Origin: Narthecium ossifragum
Taxonomy: Eukaryota; Streptophyta; Magnoliopsida; Dioscoreales; Nartheciaceae
DNA: 64,000 nucleotides
Assembly: GCA_963920575.1 (NCBI GenBank)
Contig: CAWUCF010000128.1
Coordinates: 58,928-122,927 of the forward strand
Reading direction: 5' to 3'
Below the pieces are notes generated by a model. The model was not told the DNA's origin and searched no databases. It worked only from the letters and a program-made list of their open reading frames with translations. Below are positions 39,907 to 48,300 of the stretch, piece by piece. The translations under genes were made by a program, and so were the position numbers. Position 1 is the first letter of the stretch, and the number at the start of each line of letters is the position of its first letter.

Positions 39907-39911
39907 CTGAG
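39907..39911 (+). repeat. Target site duplication, left copy (CTGAG)
   Basis: CTGAG directly precedes the 5' LTR and recurs right after the 3' LTR at 45,340-45,344. The satellite resumes in register as CTGAGGATCCGG. A 5-bp duplication is standard for Ty3/gypsy integrases. Confidence 0.95.
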
Positions 39912-40522
39912 TGTGAGGACCCGTCCCTCTCCTCCTGTGGCTTGCTGTGGGCCGCAAGGGCAATTTGGTAAATTGCACCTTGTCGGCTAGTTGCACACTC
40001 GCGCTTGTACACACACTGACCATGTTTGTGGTAATGTTTGCTTAGAATGGTTAGTGGGACCCCTGGGATACACCTAGGTTTTGCTTGGGGGCGACACTGT
40101 TGTGTTCCCTCCCTTGTGAGTGTCGTAGTGTAGTGTCCCTGCTGAGCTTAGTGCTCACTCCTACCCGGGCTGCGTTTTGTAGGTGCTGGCGCTAGCTCTT
40201 CTTCGGTCGCCCCTACCGGGCAGGTGTTCGGTGACGTGGCGGCGTCTGGCGGAGCTTGAGGAGCTGTGATCTATCCGTGTACACCTTTGGTTAGATAGTC
40301 TCCTACGGGAGCGATTTTGTATAACTTTCCCTGTTTGAGGATTTGTACTATATTCCAGCTTTGTGTGTTGAGCTTTATATTTGTTGTATAAAACAGGATG
40401 TTTATGGTTGATAGGGTAACCACTACGATTAGAGGGAAACCTCGCCAAAATTTTCCGCAGTAGGTTAGGTTCCGGTTCGCGACGCCCGGCCCGGGTGGGC
40501 CTACGCGGGTCGGGGCGCGACA
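39912..40522 (+). repeat. 5' LTR of the chromovirus (611 bp)
   Basis: Begins TGTGAGGACC and ends GGGGCGCGACA, with the TG...CA ends expected of an LTR. It aligns without gaps to 44,729-45,339 at a constant offset of 4,817. A TATA-like box lies at 40,387-40,393. The stretch CTCACTCCTACCCGGG is also present in the solo LTR at 57.6 kb, showing that the two families are related. Confidence 0.97.
40387..40393 (+). promoter_or_regulatory. TATA-like box in the 5' LTR (TATAAAA)
   Basis: TATAAAA lies about 130 bases before the LTR end and is conserved in the 3' LTR at 45,204-45,210. It is the best candidate for the U3 core promoter. There is no transcript evidence, and the element cannot make functional proteins. 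Confidence 0.5.
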
Positions 40523-40525
40523 ACT

Positions 40526-40537
40526 TGGTATCAGAGC
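40526..40537 (+). other. Primer binding site, initiator tRNA-Met type
   Basis: TGGTATCAGAGC starts three bases after the 5' LTR. This is the classic complement of the 3' end of plant initiator tRNA-Met, used by most Ty3/gypsy elements to prime minus-strand DNA synthesis. The site looks intact. Confidence 0.95.
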
Positions 40538-40723
40538 ATAGGTTTTAGATCCCAGGGTTTAGGATCAAGATTCGGTTGAGATTGAGCGTGGAATGGGTTA
40601 GTTCTATGTCTAGAACATCTGTGCATGCTCATTTTCATGTGTTGTGCTTTTCCGCTTTATGTTGTGCTTCTTTGTCTTGGGTTCGAACGAGTGGACGCTC
40701 GTTTGTTGTTGGTGATTGCGCAG
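40538..40723 (+). other. Untranslated leader of the chromovirus
   Basis: Between the primer site and the likely gag start. No open frame worth calling is present. The ATG at 40,724 (ATGTCGGGAGCTCGAGG) is chosen as the gag start because the following sequence is rich in Arg, Gly and Pro, like plant chromovirus Gag N-termini. An upstream in-frame ATG at 40,625 gives a hydrophobic extension unlike Gag. Confidence 0.55.
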
Positions 40724-41562
40724 ATGTCGGGAGCTCGAGGGCGACCTTCGGTTGATGGTCGGGGTGGGGCACGACTTGGTCGACCCGCCCGACCAGACAG
40801 GGTAGCACCTGTCAGGGAGGTCAGAGCTAGACGGACTGAGCCATCACCAGCGACGGCTCGGTCGCACGGGAGGAGACCCTTCTCGCCGAGGAGGGGGTTC
40901 TCGCTCCGGTCGACGCGCGGACCGCTGTGGTGGTCTTGCTGGAGTTTCAGCAGTATGCCACCCGGTTCACGCACTTGGTCCATTTTGCGGGGGCAGTAGC
41001 AGCAGATCCAGTGGCCAGTGCATGTCAGTTTGAGCAGAGGCTTTGATCAGAGATTAGACGACGGACCAGTTCTTACCGCTTCCAGGCGTACTCAGCAGTT
41101 CCGGACTGTGCCTTGGCAGTAGGGGCGCAGTTGCGAGACGAGAGGTGCCGAGCAGTTCCACCGGCATTCTCTACCAGCACACCGCAGAGACCCCAGTTCA
41201 GAGGGGGATTCGGTAGAGGGAACCTGTGGCGTCAGTGACGCTTTCAGCAGCGGTCGCAGCACCCGCAGCAGTTCCAGGCACAGTTGCCGAGTCCACCAGG
41301 CCAGTTTCTCCTGACGGCCGGGCCGTCTGGGCAGGCTCCGTCAGGGGGAGGCCAAGGTCAGCAGCCTGATAGCGCGTCAGTCACGTGCTTCTCGTGCGGG
41401 CAGCTGGGACACTACCGTAGGGACTGTCACTTGCGAAGAGCGCGTGGCGCTGTGCCGCAGGGGAGTCGAGGCGGAGGTCCAGTGCTTGGCAGGGGAGCAG
41501 TGGCGGGAGCGGATCAGGGGCTGGACCGGGCCGCTCCAGAGGTGGAGGCGGTCAGCGGGGGT
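40724..41562 (+). pseudogene. gag: gag remnant with CCHC zinc knuckle
   Basis: Gag normally forms the virus-like particle and binds the RNA genome. The N-terminus (MSGARGRP..., Arg/Gly-rich) is in one frame. A frameshift between about 40,860 and 40,940 moves the coding to a second frame, which carries a capsid-like stretch (LEFQQYATRFTHL). That frame runs to a CX2CX4HX4C nucleic-acid knuckle, CFSCGQLGHYRRDC, at 41,386-41,427. In-frame TGA stops lie at 41,044 and 41,236. The capsid region is much shorter than usual for this lineage, so an internal deletion is likely near 40.9 kb. A second frameshift in a GTGTGTGT run near 41,555-41,565 separates gag from pol. In Tekay-type elements gag and pol normally form one frame, so I read this as damage, not programmed frameshifting. 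Confidence 0.85.
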
Positions 41563-41639
41563 GTGTGTTTGCTTTTTCGGTGCATGAGCAGTCGGACACC
41601 GTTCAGCTTTACCAGCCGTACCAGCAGCCGCAGCAGTAC

Positions 41640-41950
41640 CAGCAGGCAGCGGCAGGGCCATCCGTGCTCAGAGGGTTGGAGACGAGTTGGCTAGAGGTGG
41701 CACAGTCTGTAGAGTCACCGATCGGCGGCACAGTCAGGGTAGACCGGGTTTGCCGATCTTGTTCTTTGGAGGTTGGAGGCCTCCGTGTCTGTCTAGACCT
41801 GCGGGTGCTAGACATGACAGGCTTCGATGTGATACTCGGTATGGACTGGTTGGCAGCATACCGAGCTATCATCGACTGTGGTCGCCGGAGGGTAGTCGCT
41901 TGGACACCCGATGGGACACAGTTTGTGTTGTTGGGGGATCGGTTTTCAGC
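41640..41950 (+). pseudogene. Aspartic protease remnant lacking the active site
   Basis: The C-terminal half of the retroelement protease is clear: SCSLEVGGLRVCLDLRVLD, then the GFDVILGMDWLA signature near 41,820-41,860. The D-S/T-G catalytic triplet expected upstream is absent. The sequence runs from a Gln-rich linker (QPYQQPQQYQQ) and GPSVLR directly to GLETSWLEVAQ. The gap is in frame, so an exact in-frame deletion removed the catalytic loop. Confidence 0.8.
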
Positions 41951-42044
41951 TGATTCCTTTGCTTGTGGTGTACGGAGGCGTGGCAGCGAGCTTTCAGCCT
42001 TGCTGGCCAGCCTGTCCCTGTTTGGGTCAGAGGGAGTGCAGCAG

Positions 42045-42500
42045 AGCAGTTTTCCCAGGATTGTGTGCGACTACACCGACGTGTTTCTCGAGGTGTTACC
42101 AGGGCTTCCACCACCCAGAGAGGTCGATTTTGAGATCGACCTGGTACCGGGTACCGCACCGATCTCTCTCCCAGCTTTCAGGATGGCACCAGCAGAACAG
42201 AGTTAGTTGAGGACCCAGCGAGACGAGCTTACCAGCAGAGGATCTTTTCGCCCCTTCCTAGACGAGTTCGTGGTGGTGTTCGTCGACGACATTCTCATCT
42301 ATTCCCGTTCAGAGGCGGAGCATGAGCGACACTTGGCGACAGTGTTGCAGCTACTTCGGGAGCATCGGCTTTATGCCAAGGCTTCCAAGTGCGAGTTCTA
42401 GCTTGCACAGGTGGGATTCCTTGGACACGTGGTGTCAGCAGCAGGGATCTCAGTTGACCCGGCCAAGGTCGAGGCAATGGTACAGTAGCAGAGACCGAGG
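42045..42500 (+). pseudogene. Reverse transcriptase remnant with large in-frame deletion
   Basis: The RT entry region (DYTDVFLEVLPGLPPPREVDFEI...MAPAE) is followed by a stop at 42,204 and [10 protein letters not shown]. It then jumps straight to [19 protein letters not shown], the catalytic motif (FVDD at 42,279-42,290). About 150 residues of fingers and palm normally lie between these motifs in the family. The deletion keeps the frame and its two edges share an Arg-Pro pair, which may reflect short homology. The thumb (GFLGHVVS) follows after a stop at 42,399. Confidence 0.85.
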
Positions 42501-42503
42501 ACA

Positions 42504-43100
42504 GTGTTCGAGGTCCGTAGCTTCTTAGGCCTGGCGGGTTACTACAGACGGTTCGTGCGGGACATCTCCAGAGTTGCCGGACCGTTGACCAAACTGACAC
42601 AGAAGGCCGTCCCGTTCGTGTGGGATGATGCTTGTGAGCAGGCTTTCGTGCAGCTGAGGACCAGGTTGACCAGTGCACCGGTACTGATCGTCCCTGAGCG
42701 AGGCGTTGGTTACAGTGTCTACTGCGACGCCAGTGGTGAGGGTTTGGGGTGTGTCCTCATGCAGGAGGGGCACGTGGTTTCCTATGGTTCTCGTCAGCTG
42801 AAGAACCATGAGAGGAACTACCCGACGCACGACTTGGAGCTAGCAGCAGTGGTCTTCGCCCTGAAGACCTGGCGGCACTACCTCTATGGCGAGAAGTTCT
42901 CAGTCTTCTCGAACCATAAGAGTTTGAGGCACGTTTTCACCCAACGTGACCTCAACCTGAGGCAGCGACGCTGGATGGAGCTACTGGAGGACTACGACTT
43001 CGAGTTGCATTACCATCCTGGTAAGGCAAATGTTGTCGCAGACGCGCTGAGCAGGCAGGTGAGAGACACCAGAGCAGCAGTTGCAGGGTTGTCAGCACGG
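42504..43100 (+). pseudogene. RT connection and RNase H domain, catalytic Asp replaced by Asn
   Basis: The conserved [11 protein letters not shown] connection is followed by RNase H, which removes the RNA strand during reverse transcription. Catalytic residues are visible: Asp in YCDAS (42,726) and Glu in HDLELAA (42,837). The third, normally Asp before HKSL, is Asn (FSNHKSL, codon AAC at 42,912-42,914), consistent with a single G-to-A change. The domain ends with [16 protein letters not shown], typical of chromoviruses, and a stop at 43,101. Confidence 0.88.
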
Positions 43101-43130
43101 TAGTGGCAGGCACTCGAGACAGCGGGCCAG

Positions 43131-44200
43131 ATGGGGCTAGAGTTCGAGGATCAGGGATCCAGCGGCTTCCTCTACACAGTGCGGAGCATGCCAGCGGTAC
43201 TGGCTAGAGTGTTAGAGGCGCAGCACAGTGACGCAGAGCTCGAAGAGTTACGCACCTCAGCGGGCACGGAGGGCGCAGACGGAGACTGGACAGTATCGCC
43301 AGACGGAGGGCTACGGTTCCGAGGCAGAGTAGCAGTTCCAGTAGACCCAGTTCTTCGTGACGACGTCCTGCGAGAGTTTCACCACTCTCGCTTTGCAGTT
43401 CATCCCGGCGGCGCCAAGATGTACCAGGATCTTCGGCGACAGTTCTGGTAGCGCGGGATGAAGAGAGCAGTGACGGAGTTCGTATCGCGCTGCCTTACCT
43501 GTCAGAAGGTTAAGGCAGAGCACCAGCGAACTCCGGGGTTACTACAGCCGCTTCCACTAGCTGAGTGGAAGTGAGAGCACATCACGATGGACTTTGTGAC
43601 GGGACTACCGAGATCCCCTAGGGGGAATGACGCGATTTGGGTCATCGTTGATCGATTGACCAAATCGGCGCACTTCCTGCCTATGCGGACGACAGACACG
43701 TCTGACCGGTTGGCCGGTTTGTACGTCCGAGAGGTAGTCAGACTACACGGGGTTCCAGTTTCTATCGTGTCAGATTGTGACCCCAGGTTCACCAGCAGGT
43801 TCTGGCGCGACTTTCAGGAGGCAGTTGGCACACTCCTGACTTTCAGTACGGCATTCCATCCGTAGACAGATGGGCAGTCAGAGCGGACGATCCAGATCTT
43901 GGAGGACATGCTGAGAGCATGTGTCCTCGATGCAGGAGGCAGCTGGGAGGAGCACGTTCCCTTGGTGGAGTTTCCCTACAACAACAGCTACCAGTCCAGT
44001 CTTGGAGTAGCACCTTTCGAGGCGTTGTACGGTAGGCCGTGTCGTTCCCCATTGTGCTGGACAGAGGTTGGAGAGGCTTCACTCACCGGTCCAGACATCG
44101 TCAGGCAGTCGTCAGATAGATTAGTGCAGATCAGGCAGAGGCTTCTGACGGCTCAGAGCCGGCAGAAGAGTTATGCAGATTAGAGGCGACGACCATTGGA
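43131..44200 (+). pseudogene. Integrase remnant with intact DD35E residues
   Basis: The zinc-binding domain has His at 43,383 and 43,401 (HX5H) and Cys at 43,491 and 43,500 (CX2C). The catalytic core has Asp in MDFVTGLP (43,590), Asp in VSDCDPRF (43,773) and Glu in TDGQSER (43,881). There are 35 residues between the last two, the canonical DD35E spacing. The Cys in SDCDPRF replaces the usual Arg. Stops at 43,449, 43,572, 43,863 and 44,181 break the frame. The catalytic triad survived although the protein cannot be made. Confidence 0.9.
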
Positions 44201-44654
44201 GTTTGCAGTCGGCGACCGAGTGTTTTTGCGAGCATCGCCGTACAGAGGTTCTGTCAGGTTTGGCAGAGGTGGCAAGTTGGCTCTGAGGTTCGTCGGGCCA
44301 TTCGAGATCCTTGAGAGGGTCGGCGAGGTAGCTTACCGCCTTGATCTTCCTCATCACATGTCAGCTGTGCACCCGACTTTCCACGTGTCGATGCTGAGGA
44401 AGTATCACCCAGACCCGTCTCATGTCGTCAGAGTGGATGACATCGAGCTTGAGGCAGACGCGACGTTTGTTGAGTAGCCAGTTTGCGTACTTGACCAGCG
44501 GGATCAGGTCTTGCGGGGCAAGACGATTCCCTTGGTCAAGGTACTGTGGAGGCACAGAGGAGTCGAGGAGATGACCTGGGAGCGCGAGGCGCGCATGCGG
44601 CAGGAGTATCCGCATTTGTTTCTTTCTCGAGGTACCTTTTGTCCTGTCTACTAG
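44201..44654 (+). pseudogene. Integrase C-terminal region and chromodomain
   Basis: The GPY/F-like integrase tail ([18 protein letters not shown]) is followed by the conserved [13 protein letters not shown] stop at 44,475 precedes a short chromodomain (44,478-44,654): VLDQRD..., IPLVKVLW, EEMTWEREARMRQEYPHLF, then TAG. Chromodomains of this group guide integration to heterochromatin by binding histone marks. Trp residues of the fold are visible. Its presence fits an element sitting inside satellite DNA. Confidence 0.88.
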
Positions 44655-44728
44655 TGTAGCTTTTCCTGTTGTTCCGAGCCCTACCTTTATCGAATCTCGG
44701 GACGAGATTTCCTTTAAGGGTAATAGGA
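44655..44728 (+). other. 3' untranslated region and degenerate polypurine tract
   Basis: CGGGACGAGATTTCC and then AAGGGTAATAGGA (44,716-44,728) lie immediately before the 3' LTR. This is where the plus-strand primer (polypurine tract) should be. The tract is interrupted by T, so it looks degraded or weak. Confidence 0.6.
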
Positions 44729-45339
44729 TGTGAGGACCCGTCCCTCTCCTCCTGTGGCTTGCTGTGGGCCGGAAGGGCAATTTGGTAAATTACACCTTGT
44801 CGGCTAGTTCCACACTCGCGCTTGTACACACAGTGACCATGTTTGTGGTAATGTTTGCTTAGAATGGTTAGTGGGACCCCTGTGATAAACCTAGGCTTTG
44901 CTTGGGGGCGACACTGTTGTGTTCCCTCCCTTGTGAGTGTCGTAGTGTAGTGTCCCTGCTGAGCTAAGTGCTCACTCCTACCCGGGCTGCGTTTTGCAGG
45001 TGCTGGCACTAGCTCTTCTTCGGTCACCCCTATCGGGCAGGTGTTCGGTGACGTGGCGGCGTCTGGCGGAGCTTGAGGAGCTGTGATCTGTCCGTGTAGA
45101 CCTTTGGTTAGATAGTCTCATACGGGAGCGATTTTGTATAACTTTCCCTGTTTGAGGATTTGTACTATATTCCAGCTTTGTGTGTTGAGCTTTATATTTG
45201 TTGTATAAAACAGGATGTTTATGTTTGATAGGGTAACCACTACGATTAGAAGGAAACCTCGCCAAAATTTTCCGCAGTAGGTTAGGTTCCGGTTGGCATC
45301 GCCCGGCCCGGTTGGGCCTACGCGAGTCGGGGCGCGACA
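44729..45339 (+). repeat. 3' LTR of the chromovirus (611 bp)
   Basis: Same length as the 5' LTR and alignable without gaps. I count about 22 differences by eye, roughly half transitions and half transversions, some clustered near the 3' end (around 45,295-45,330). It ends GCGACA directly before CTGAG. Confidence 0.97.
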
Positions 45340-45344
45340 CTGAG
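45340..45344 (+). repeat. Target site duplication, right copy (CTGAG)
   Basis: Matches 39,907-39,911. The satellite continues from here in the same phase, so the insertion caused no loss of satellite sequence. Confidence 0.95.
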
Positions 45345-48300
45345 GATCCGGGGATTCGACGTGCTCGATCCGGTGGCCAGGGGCTTCGAGGAGGCCTACC
45401 TGGGATGACATTTTCCAAAAAGATGAATGAGAAATAAGAAAAAAAAATTAGGAAAGCCTAGTATCAAAAAGTGAAGGAAAAGGCAAAAAAGGTAAAGGGT
45501 AAAAGCTTGCTATTTTCGAGGCTGGGGATCTGGGGATTCGACGTGCCCAATCCGGTGGCCAGGAGCATCGAGAAGGCCTGCCTGGGATGATATTCAGTAA
45601 AAAGATGAATGAGAAATAAGAAAAAAAATTAGCATGGCCTAGTATCTTAAAGTGAAGGAAAAGGCAAAAAAGGTAAAAGGTAAAAGCTTGCTATTTTGGA
45701 GGTTGAGGATCCGGGTATTCGACATGCCCGATCCGTTGGCCAGGGGCTTCCAGAAGGCCTGCCAGGGATGATATTCAGCAAAAAGATGAATGAGAAATAA
45801 GAAAAAAAATTAGCAAGGCCTAGTATCAAAAAGTGAAGCAAAAGGCAAAAAAGGTAAAAGGTAAAAGCTTGCTATTTTTGGAGAGTGAGGATCCGGGGAT
45901 TCGACGTGCTCGATCCGGTGGCCAGGGTCTTCGAGGAGGCCTCGCTGAGATGGTATTCAGCAAAAAAATGAATGAGAAATAAGAAAAAAAATTAGCAAGG
46001 CCTAGTATCAAAAAGTGAAGGAAAAGGCAAAAAGGTAAAAGGAAAGAGCTTGCTATTTTGCTGGCTGAGGATACGGGGATTCGACGTGTCCGATCCGGAG
46101 GAAAGGGGCTTCGAGGAGGCCTGCCTGGGATGACATTTAGCAAAAAGATGAATGAGAAATAAGAAAAAAAATTAGCAAGGCCTAGTATCAAAAAGTGAAG
46201 GAAAATGCAAAAAAGGTAAAAGATAAAAGCATGCTATTTTGGAGGCTGAGGATCCGGGGATTCGACGTGCCCGATCCGGTGGCCAGGGGGTTCGAGGAAG
46301 CCTGCCTGGGATGATATTCAACAAAAAGAAGAATTAGAAATAAGAAAAAAAATTAGCAAGACCTAGTATCAAAAAGTGAAGGAAAAGGCAAAAAATGTAA
46401 AAGGTAAAAGCTTGCTATTTTAGAGGTTGAGGATCCGGGGATTCGACATGCCCGATCCGGTGGCCAGGGGCTTCGAGGAGGCATGCCTGGGATGATATTT
46501 AGTAAAAAGATGAATGAGAAAAAGGGAAAAAAATTCGCAAGGACTAGTATCAAAAAGTGAAGGAAAAGGCAAAAAAAGTAAAAGGTAAAAGCTTGCTATT
46601 TTGTAGGTTGAGGATCTGGGGATTCGACGTCCCCGATCCGGTGGCCAGGGGCTTCGAGGAGGCCTGCCTGGGATAATATTCAGTAAAATGATGAATGAGA
46701 AATAAGAAAAAAAATTAGCATGGCCTATTATCAAAAAGTGAAGGAAAAGGAAAAAAAGGTAAAAGGTCAAAGCTTGCTATTTTGGAGGTTGAGGATCCGG
46801 GGATTCGACATGCCCGATCCGTTGGCCAGGGGCTTCGAGGAGGCCTGCCTGGGATGATATTCAGCAAAAAGATGAATGAGAAATAAGAAAAAAAATTTGC
46901 AAGGCCTTGTATCAAAAAGTAAAGAAAAAGGCAAAAAAGGTAAAAGGTAAAAGCTTGCTATTTTTGGAGGGTGAGGATCCGGGGATTGGACGTGCTCGAT
47001 CCGGTGGCCAGAGTTTTCGAGGAGGCCGGGCTGGGATGGTATTCAGTAAAAAAATGAATGAGAAATAAGAAAAAAAATTAGCAAGGCCTAGTATCAAACA
47101 GTGAAGGAAAAGGCAAAAAGGTAAAAGGTAAAAGCTTGCTATTTTGTAGGCTGAGGATCCGGGGATTCGATGTGCCCGATCCGGTGGCCAGGGGCTTCGA
47201 GGAGGCGTCCCTGGAATGAAATTTAGCAAAAAGATGAATGAGAAAAAGGGAAAAAAATTCGCAAGGCCTAGTATCAAAGAGTGAAGGAAAAGACAAAAAA
47301 GATAAAAGGTAAAAGCTTGCTATTTTGGAGGCTGAGGATCTGGGGATTCGACGTACCCAATCTGGTGGCCAGGGGCTTCGAGGAGGCTTGCCTTGGATGA
47401 TATTCAGGAAAAAGATGAATGAGAAATAAGAAAAAAATTTAGCAAGGCCTAGTATCAAAAAGTGAAGGAAAAGGCAAAAAAGGTTAAGGCTAAAAAGCTT
47501 GCTATTTTGGAGGCTGAGGATCTGGGGATTCGACGTGCTCGATCCGGTGGCCAGGGTCTTCGAGGAAGCCTGGCTGGGATGATATTCAGCAAAAAAATGA
47601 ATGAGAAATAAGAAAAAAAATTAGCAAGGCCTAGTATCAAAAAGTGAAGGAAAAGGAAAAAAGGTAAAAGGTAAAAACTTGCTATTTTGTAGGCTGAGCA
47701 TCTGGGGATTCGACGTGCCCGATCCGGTGGCCAAGGGCAACGAGGAGGCGTGCCTGGGATGATATTTATCAAAAAGATGAATGAGAAAAAGGGAATAAAA
47801 TTCGCAAGGCCTAGTATCAAAGAGTGAAGGAAAAGACAAAAAAGGTAAAAGTTAAAAGCTTGCTATTTTTGAGGCTGAGGATCTGGGGATTCGACGTGCC
47901 CAATCCAGTGGCCAGGGGCTTCGAGGAGGCCTGCCTGGGATGATATTCAGTAAAAAGATGAATGAGAAATAAGAAAAAAAATTAGCAAGGCCTAGTATAA
48001 AAAAGTGAAGGAAAAGGCAAAAAAGGTAAAAGATAAAAGCTTGCTATTTTGGAGGTTGAGGATCCGGGGATTCGACATGCCCGATCCGTTGGCCAGGAGC
48101 TTCGAGGAGGACTTCCTGGGTTGATATTCAGCAGAAAGATTAATGAGAAATAAGAAAAAAAATTAGCATGGCCTAGTATCAAAAATTGAAGTAAAAGGCA
48201 AAAAAGGTAAAAATGTAAAAGCTTGCTATTTTGGAGACTGAGGATCCGGGGATTCGACGTGCCCGATCCGGTGGCCAGGGGCTTCGAGGAGGTTTGCCTG

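Larger units (their letters stand above)
1..39911 (+). repeat. 181-bp satellite array, block 1 (~220 monomers)
   Basis: Head-to-tail tandem array. The anchor AGCTTGCTAT recurs every 180-182 bases (for example near 191, 371, 552 and 733) across the block. Each monomer has a GC-rich half of about 75 bp (GGATCC, TTCGACGTG, CTTCGAGGAGG, AGGCCTGCCTGG) and an A-rich half of about 105 bp (ATGAATGAGAAATAAG, poly-A, TTAGCAAGGCCTAG, then short GGTAAAA repeats leading to AAGCTT). Most monomers carry HindIII (AAGCTT), BamHI (GGATCC) and StuI (AGGCCT) sites, so digestion should give a ladder. A length near 180 bp is typical of plant centromeric and heterochromatic satellites. No gene, RNA gene or other element is visible before the insertion at 39,912. 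The minus strand is poor in stops, which creates many spurious open frames. Three main variants alternate: A (GATCCGGGG...CTCGATCCGGTGG), B (GATCTGAGG...CCGATTCGGTCGCC) and C (TTTTGCAGG or TTTTGTAGG with GTGTCCGATCC). Confidence 0.97.
37300..39911 (+). repeat. Satellite subfamily change: variant-B-free flank begins
   Basis: After the last B monomer near 37,195-37,240, the GATCTGAGG...CCGATTCGGTCGCCAAG class is no longer seen. Monomers from here to the end mostly read GTGCCCGATCCGG or GTGCCCAATCCGG and AGTATCAAAAAGTG. Before this point AGTATTAAAAAGTG and GTGCTCGATCC dominate. Private substitutions and small indels appear more frequent by eye. Both retrotransposon insertions and the strand switch lie on this side. 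Confidence 0.7.
41565..44654 (+). pseudogene. pol: pol remnant: protease, RT, RNase H, integrase, chromodomain
   Basis: One reading frame can be followed for 1,030 codons from 41,565 to the TAG at 44,652-44,654. It is broken only by nine in-frame stops, at 42,204, 42,399, 42,486, 43,101, 43,449, 43,572, 43,863, 44,181 and 44,475. No frameshift is needed. Several stops sit where family conservation expects Trp or Gln (after CEF, after VQ, after RQFW, after EWK, after FHP), as single-base G-to-A or C-to-T changes would produce. Two large losses are also in frame: the protease active site and most of the RT fingers and palm. Polyprotein function is therefore lost. Domains are listed separately. 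Confidence 0.92.
39912..45339 (+). mobile_element. Ty3/gypsy chromovirus, Tekay/Del-like, complete but defective (5,428 bp)
   Basis: Full-length LTR retrotransposon inserted into the satellite. The order is 5' LTR, primer binding site, gag with CCHC knuckle, protease remnant, RT remnant, RNase H, integrase with DD35E, chromodomain, degenerate polypurine tract, 3' LTR. The domain order (RNase H before integrase) and the C-terminal chromodomain place it in the Ty3/gypsy chromoviruses. The chromodomain type (ILD/VLD...IPLVKVLW...EEMTWE) and the LTR start TGTGAGGACCC suggest the Tekay/Del lineage rather than CRM. It is dead: about eleven in-frame stops, frameshifts in gag, and loss of the protease active site and much of RT. 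The two LTRs differ at roughly 22 of 611 positions (about 3.6%), which would mean an age of one to two million years under a commonly used grass LTR rate. That age is an inference and depends on the unknown species rate. Confidence 0.95.

Noticed and set aside
40161..40523. Open frames within the 5' LTR (and 44,978-45,418 in the 3' LTR)
   Set aside because: They lie inside LTRs on the strand opposite to gag-pol, are repeated in both LTRs and show no recognisable domain.
41550..41570. Programmed gag-pol frameshift site
   Set aside because: It is a GT run rather than a slippery heptamer, and this lineage normally uses a single gag-pol frame. A slippage indel is simpler.
42204..44477. Reassigned UAG or programmed readthrough in pol
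   Set aside because: Both TAG and TGA occur as stops, catalytic regions are deleted and gag is frameshifted. Ordinary decay explains the stops.
39912..45339. CRM-type centromeric retrotransposon
   Set aside because: The chromodomain and LTR start look like Tekay/Del. The CRM-specific C-terminal motif overlapping the 3' LTR is not seen.
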